A stretch of 34,791 bases of DNA from a bacterium BMS3Bbin13. Lineage in GTDB: Bacteria > Pseudomonadota > Gammaproteobacteria > 21-64-14. Shown one piece after another: positions 33,178 through 34,791 of the stretch. The number at the start of each line of letters is the position of its first letter. Within the stretch, counting starts at the first letter, position 1. The translations under genes were made by a program, and so were the position numbers. The notes under the pieces were generated by a model. That model saw only the letters and a program-made list of their open reading frames with translations. It was not told the origin of the DNA and did not search any database. The stretch spans positions 1 to 34,791 of the forward strand of contig BDTW01000035.1 of assembly GCA_002897735.1 (NCBI GenBank), in the 5' to 3' direction.

Positions 33178-34524
33178 ATGAATCATGGGAGAACAATGCG
33201 TAGAATCGCCTACCACGCCGCCCTCGACGGGTTGCTGAGTGTGGCCCTTGGACTGGCGTCCACTGCCGTCTATGCGGTGCCCAGCTTCGCGCGCCAGACC
33301 GGCATGCCGTGCGACGCGTGCCACACGGTGTTCCCCGAGCTGACCGCCTTCGGCCGGGATTTCAAGCTCAACGGCTATACGCTGACCGGCATGAAACAGA
33401 TCAAGGCCACCGGCGCCGCCGGGAGCATGAAGATCAATGCGATTCCGCCGCTCTCGGTCATGCTGCAGGTCGGGTTCACCCATGTCGCCAAGACGCGCAA
33501 CGTGCCGGGCGGCGCCCAGAACAACAACGTCGCGTTTCCGGATGGGCTGAGTCTCTACTACGCCGGTGAGATCAGCCCCCACATGGGGACCTTCCTGCAG
33601 GTCACCATGGATAATTCCAATAGTGGCTTCGGTTTCGACATGGCGGACTTCCGTTACGCCAACCGTGCGACGTTGGGCGGACGGCCTCTGGTGTACGGGG
33701 TGACCCTGGACAACTCGCCGGGCATGGAGGACGTCTGGAACACCACCCCCGCATGGAACTATCCCTATATCGGTTCGTCCACGGCGCCGGACAACGGCAT
33801 CGCTCAGTCCCAGCTCTTCAATATCATGGGCGCGGGCTTTGGCGGTTACGCCCTGTGGGACAACCACTGGTATGGCGCGGTGAGTCTCTACCGCAGCGCG
33901 GCGGCTATGGGGAGCACAGATAGGATTAGCAATGTCGCGCCTTACTGGCGTTTCGCCTGGCAGGGCACCCTTCCGAACCGCGCTTACCTGGAGGTCGGCA
34001 CCTACGGCCTGTATGCGAAGTTGCGCAACCAGCCGACGTCGACTACGACGACCCTGGTCCCCCCTTGTAATACTATTGCCACTATAGGGTGCTCTGTCAC
34101 GACAACGACCACGACGACGCCTAATGGTTATACGAAATACGCCGACTGGGCGATGGACGGCACGTACCAGCAGCCGTTGAGCGACGGGAACCTGCTGTCA
34201 CTGCATGCCCTCTATCTTCATGAGAACCAGACGCGTACAAGCGGCAGCAACATACTTCAGCAGTTCCGTGCCGATGCGAACTATGAGATTGGCCACCGGG
34301 CACAGGCTTCGCTGGGGTACTTCAACTCCTGGGGCTCCGGCGCCAGCGTCACCAACGCCAACACAGTCATCGGTGACACCGCCGGTGTTGTCGCCGAGGC
34401 GGACTACCTGCCGTGGGAGAACACCAAGTTCTCGCTCCAATACACGGCCTATACCAAGTACGCCGGGAGCAGCACGGCGTCGGACAACAACACGCTATAT
34501 CTGAACTCCTGGCTCCTGTGGTAA
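33178..34524 (+). CDS. Outer-membrane monoheme cytochrome-porin fusion, Cyc2-like architecture
   Basis: The 448-aa protein has a signal peptide (core GLLSVALGLASTAVYA) and then FARQTGMPCDACHTVFPELT with one CxxCH (residues 45-49). About 380 residues follow with alternating hydrophobic/polar strands and a C-terminal aromatic end (LYLNSWLLW), as in outer-membrane beta-barrels. One heme plus barrel is the layout of Cyc2 iron oxidases, but related proteins of unknown role exist. A Thr-rich loop (about residues 287-320) includes Cys-Cys separated by 10 residues, possibly surface-exposed. The ATG at 33178 has AGAGG upstream; 33196 is an alternative start. A hairpin terminator follows. Confidence 0.7.
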   Translation: MNHGRTMRRIAYHAALDGLLSVALGLASTAVYAVPSFARQTGMPCDACHTVFPELTAFGRDFKLNGYTLTGMKQIKATGAAGSMKINAIPPLSVMLQVGFTHVAKTRNVPGGAQNNNVAFPDGLSLYYAGEISPHMGTFLQVTMDNSNSGFGFDMADFRYANRATLGGRPLVYGVTLDNSPGMEDVWNTTPAWNYPYIGSSTAPDNGIAQSQLFNIMGAGFGGYALWDNHWYGAVSLYRSAAAMGSTDRISNVAPYWRFAWQGTLPNRAYLEVGTYGLYAKLRNQPTSTTTTLVPPCNTIATIGCSVTTTTTTTPNGYTKYADWAMDGTYQQPLSDGNLLSLHALYLHENQTRTSGSNILQQFRADANYEIGHRAQASLGYFNSWGSGASVTNANTVIGDTAGVVAEADYLPWENTKFSLQYTAYTKYAGSSTASDNNTLYLNSWLLW

Positions 34525-34534
34525 CGATGTAACG

Positions 34535-34557
34535 GGGCCCGCCGACCCGGCGGGCCC
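34535..34557 (+). terminator. Rho-independent-type terminator of the cytochrome-porin gene
   Basis: gggcccgccg-acc-cggcgggccc forms a perfect 10-bp stem 11 bp after the stop codon, followed by tcatccgtttttc with five Ts. The right inverted repeat begins at its last base. Confidence 0.7.
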
Positions 34558-34791
34558 TCATCCGTTTTTCGGCCGCCGCCGGATTGGGCGGCGGCCCTTC
34601 TCTCTTTCGCGTCCTCGCACGTCAAATCCCCGTCGTTCTTGACCTGGGTCATTTTCCGCCACGCCTGCCCCGGTACTATGCAGCAGGGACGCCCCTGCGC
34701 GAAGATGGGGCGTACGCGGATCCTTTTCCATAAGGGCCCGGTGGATGGTTCCATGTGAATGCGAGGTCGCTGACTGCCTACTCTGCGAGGC
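34557..34791. repeat. Right copy of the 235-bp terminal inverted repeat
   Basis: It is the exact reverse complement of 1-235. It begins directly at the terminator of the cytochrome-porin gene and runs to the end of the window. It carries the same 26-bp GC-rich hairpin (34571-34596) and the line of non-coding frames. Confidence 0.9.

Noticed and set aside
1-34791. Linear plasmid or phage genome with terminal inverted repeats
   Set aside because: Contents are core chromosomal genes; no replication, terminal-protein, capsid or telomere-resolution gene is present.

Overview
The window looks like a chromosomal segment from a high-GC gammaproteobacterium. The clues are gene order: rpe-gph-trpE, argS followed by a SPOR-domain gene, pepP followed by a ubiH remnant, a RegBA/RoxSR-type redox two-component pair and a three-subunit transhydrogenase. 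A Chromatiales/Ectothiorhodospira-like or related chemolithotroph is a reasonable guess, but no rRNA or other marker fixes the taxonomy. Core metabolism dominates. There are no phage, plasmid-maintenance, CRISPR or tRNA genes that I can see.

Layout. 1-616: a 235-bp repeat that recurs inverted at the far right end, then the tail of an integrase-type IS transposase. 617-1495: two visibly AT-richer genes (an ICMT-like membrane methyltransferase and a 66-aa unknown), probably acquired. 1707-4788 (minus): rpe-gph-trpE. 4986-7357: an exported alpha/beta-hydrolase, a CopD-like membrane protein, an OsmC-like protein and an SRPBCC protein. 7607-10630: a molybdenum-cofactor operon, moaB-moeA-moaC-moaD-moaE, behind a good sigma-70 promoter. 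10979-11842: an HDOD signalling protein. 11893-16717 (minus): SPOR/FtsN-like gene, argS and priA, with DnaA-box-like sequences upstream of priA.

17125-19388 is the most unusual block. It encodes an exported arginine-rich protein made of 11-residue repeats, an ECF-type sigma factor, a DUF3619-like membrane protein that may be the anti-sigma factor, a broken or frameshifted small gene, and a DUF3106 protein made of seven Trp/Leu/Arg repeats. A TGTCAAC inverted repeat overlaps the promoter of the first gene. 19389-19890 holds palindromic repeats and a tnpB 3' end/omega-RNA-like remnant of an IS200/IS605 element.

19891-22678 (minus): pntAA-pntAB-pntB. Then come an HNH endonuclease, a fructosamine-kinase-like protein, pepP, a decayed ubiH fragment and a CPA1-type Na+/H+ antiporter. 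27946-29776 (minus) is a RegB/RegA redox pair, divergent from an epimerase-like SDR gene with a perfect palindrome between them. 31341-34524: a Met/Gly-rich exported protein (possible copper binder), a DUF1134 protein, and an outer-membrane monoheme cytochrome fused to a porin-like barrel (Cyc2-like architecture) behind an FNR-like site and a perfect hairpin.

Short palindromes of two related types, GGCCGGGC-NN-GCCCGGCC and GGCGGGCC-NN-GGCCCGCC, recur in most larger intergenic gaps, often flanked by GTAGGG or CCCTAC, and behave like a REP family. Redox themes recur (transhydrogenase, RegBA, cytochrome-porin, molybdenum cofactor), but no single pathway ties all the genes together.
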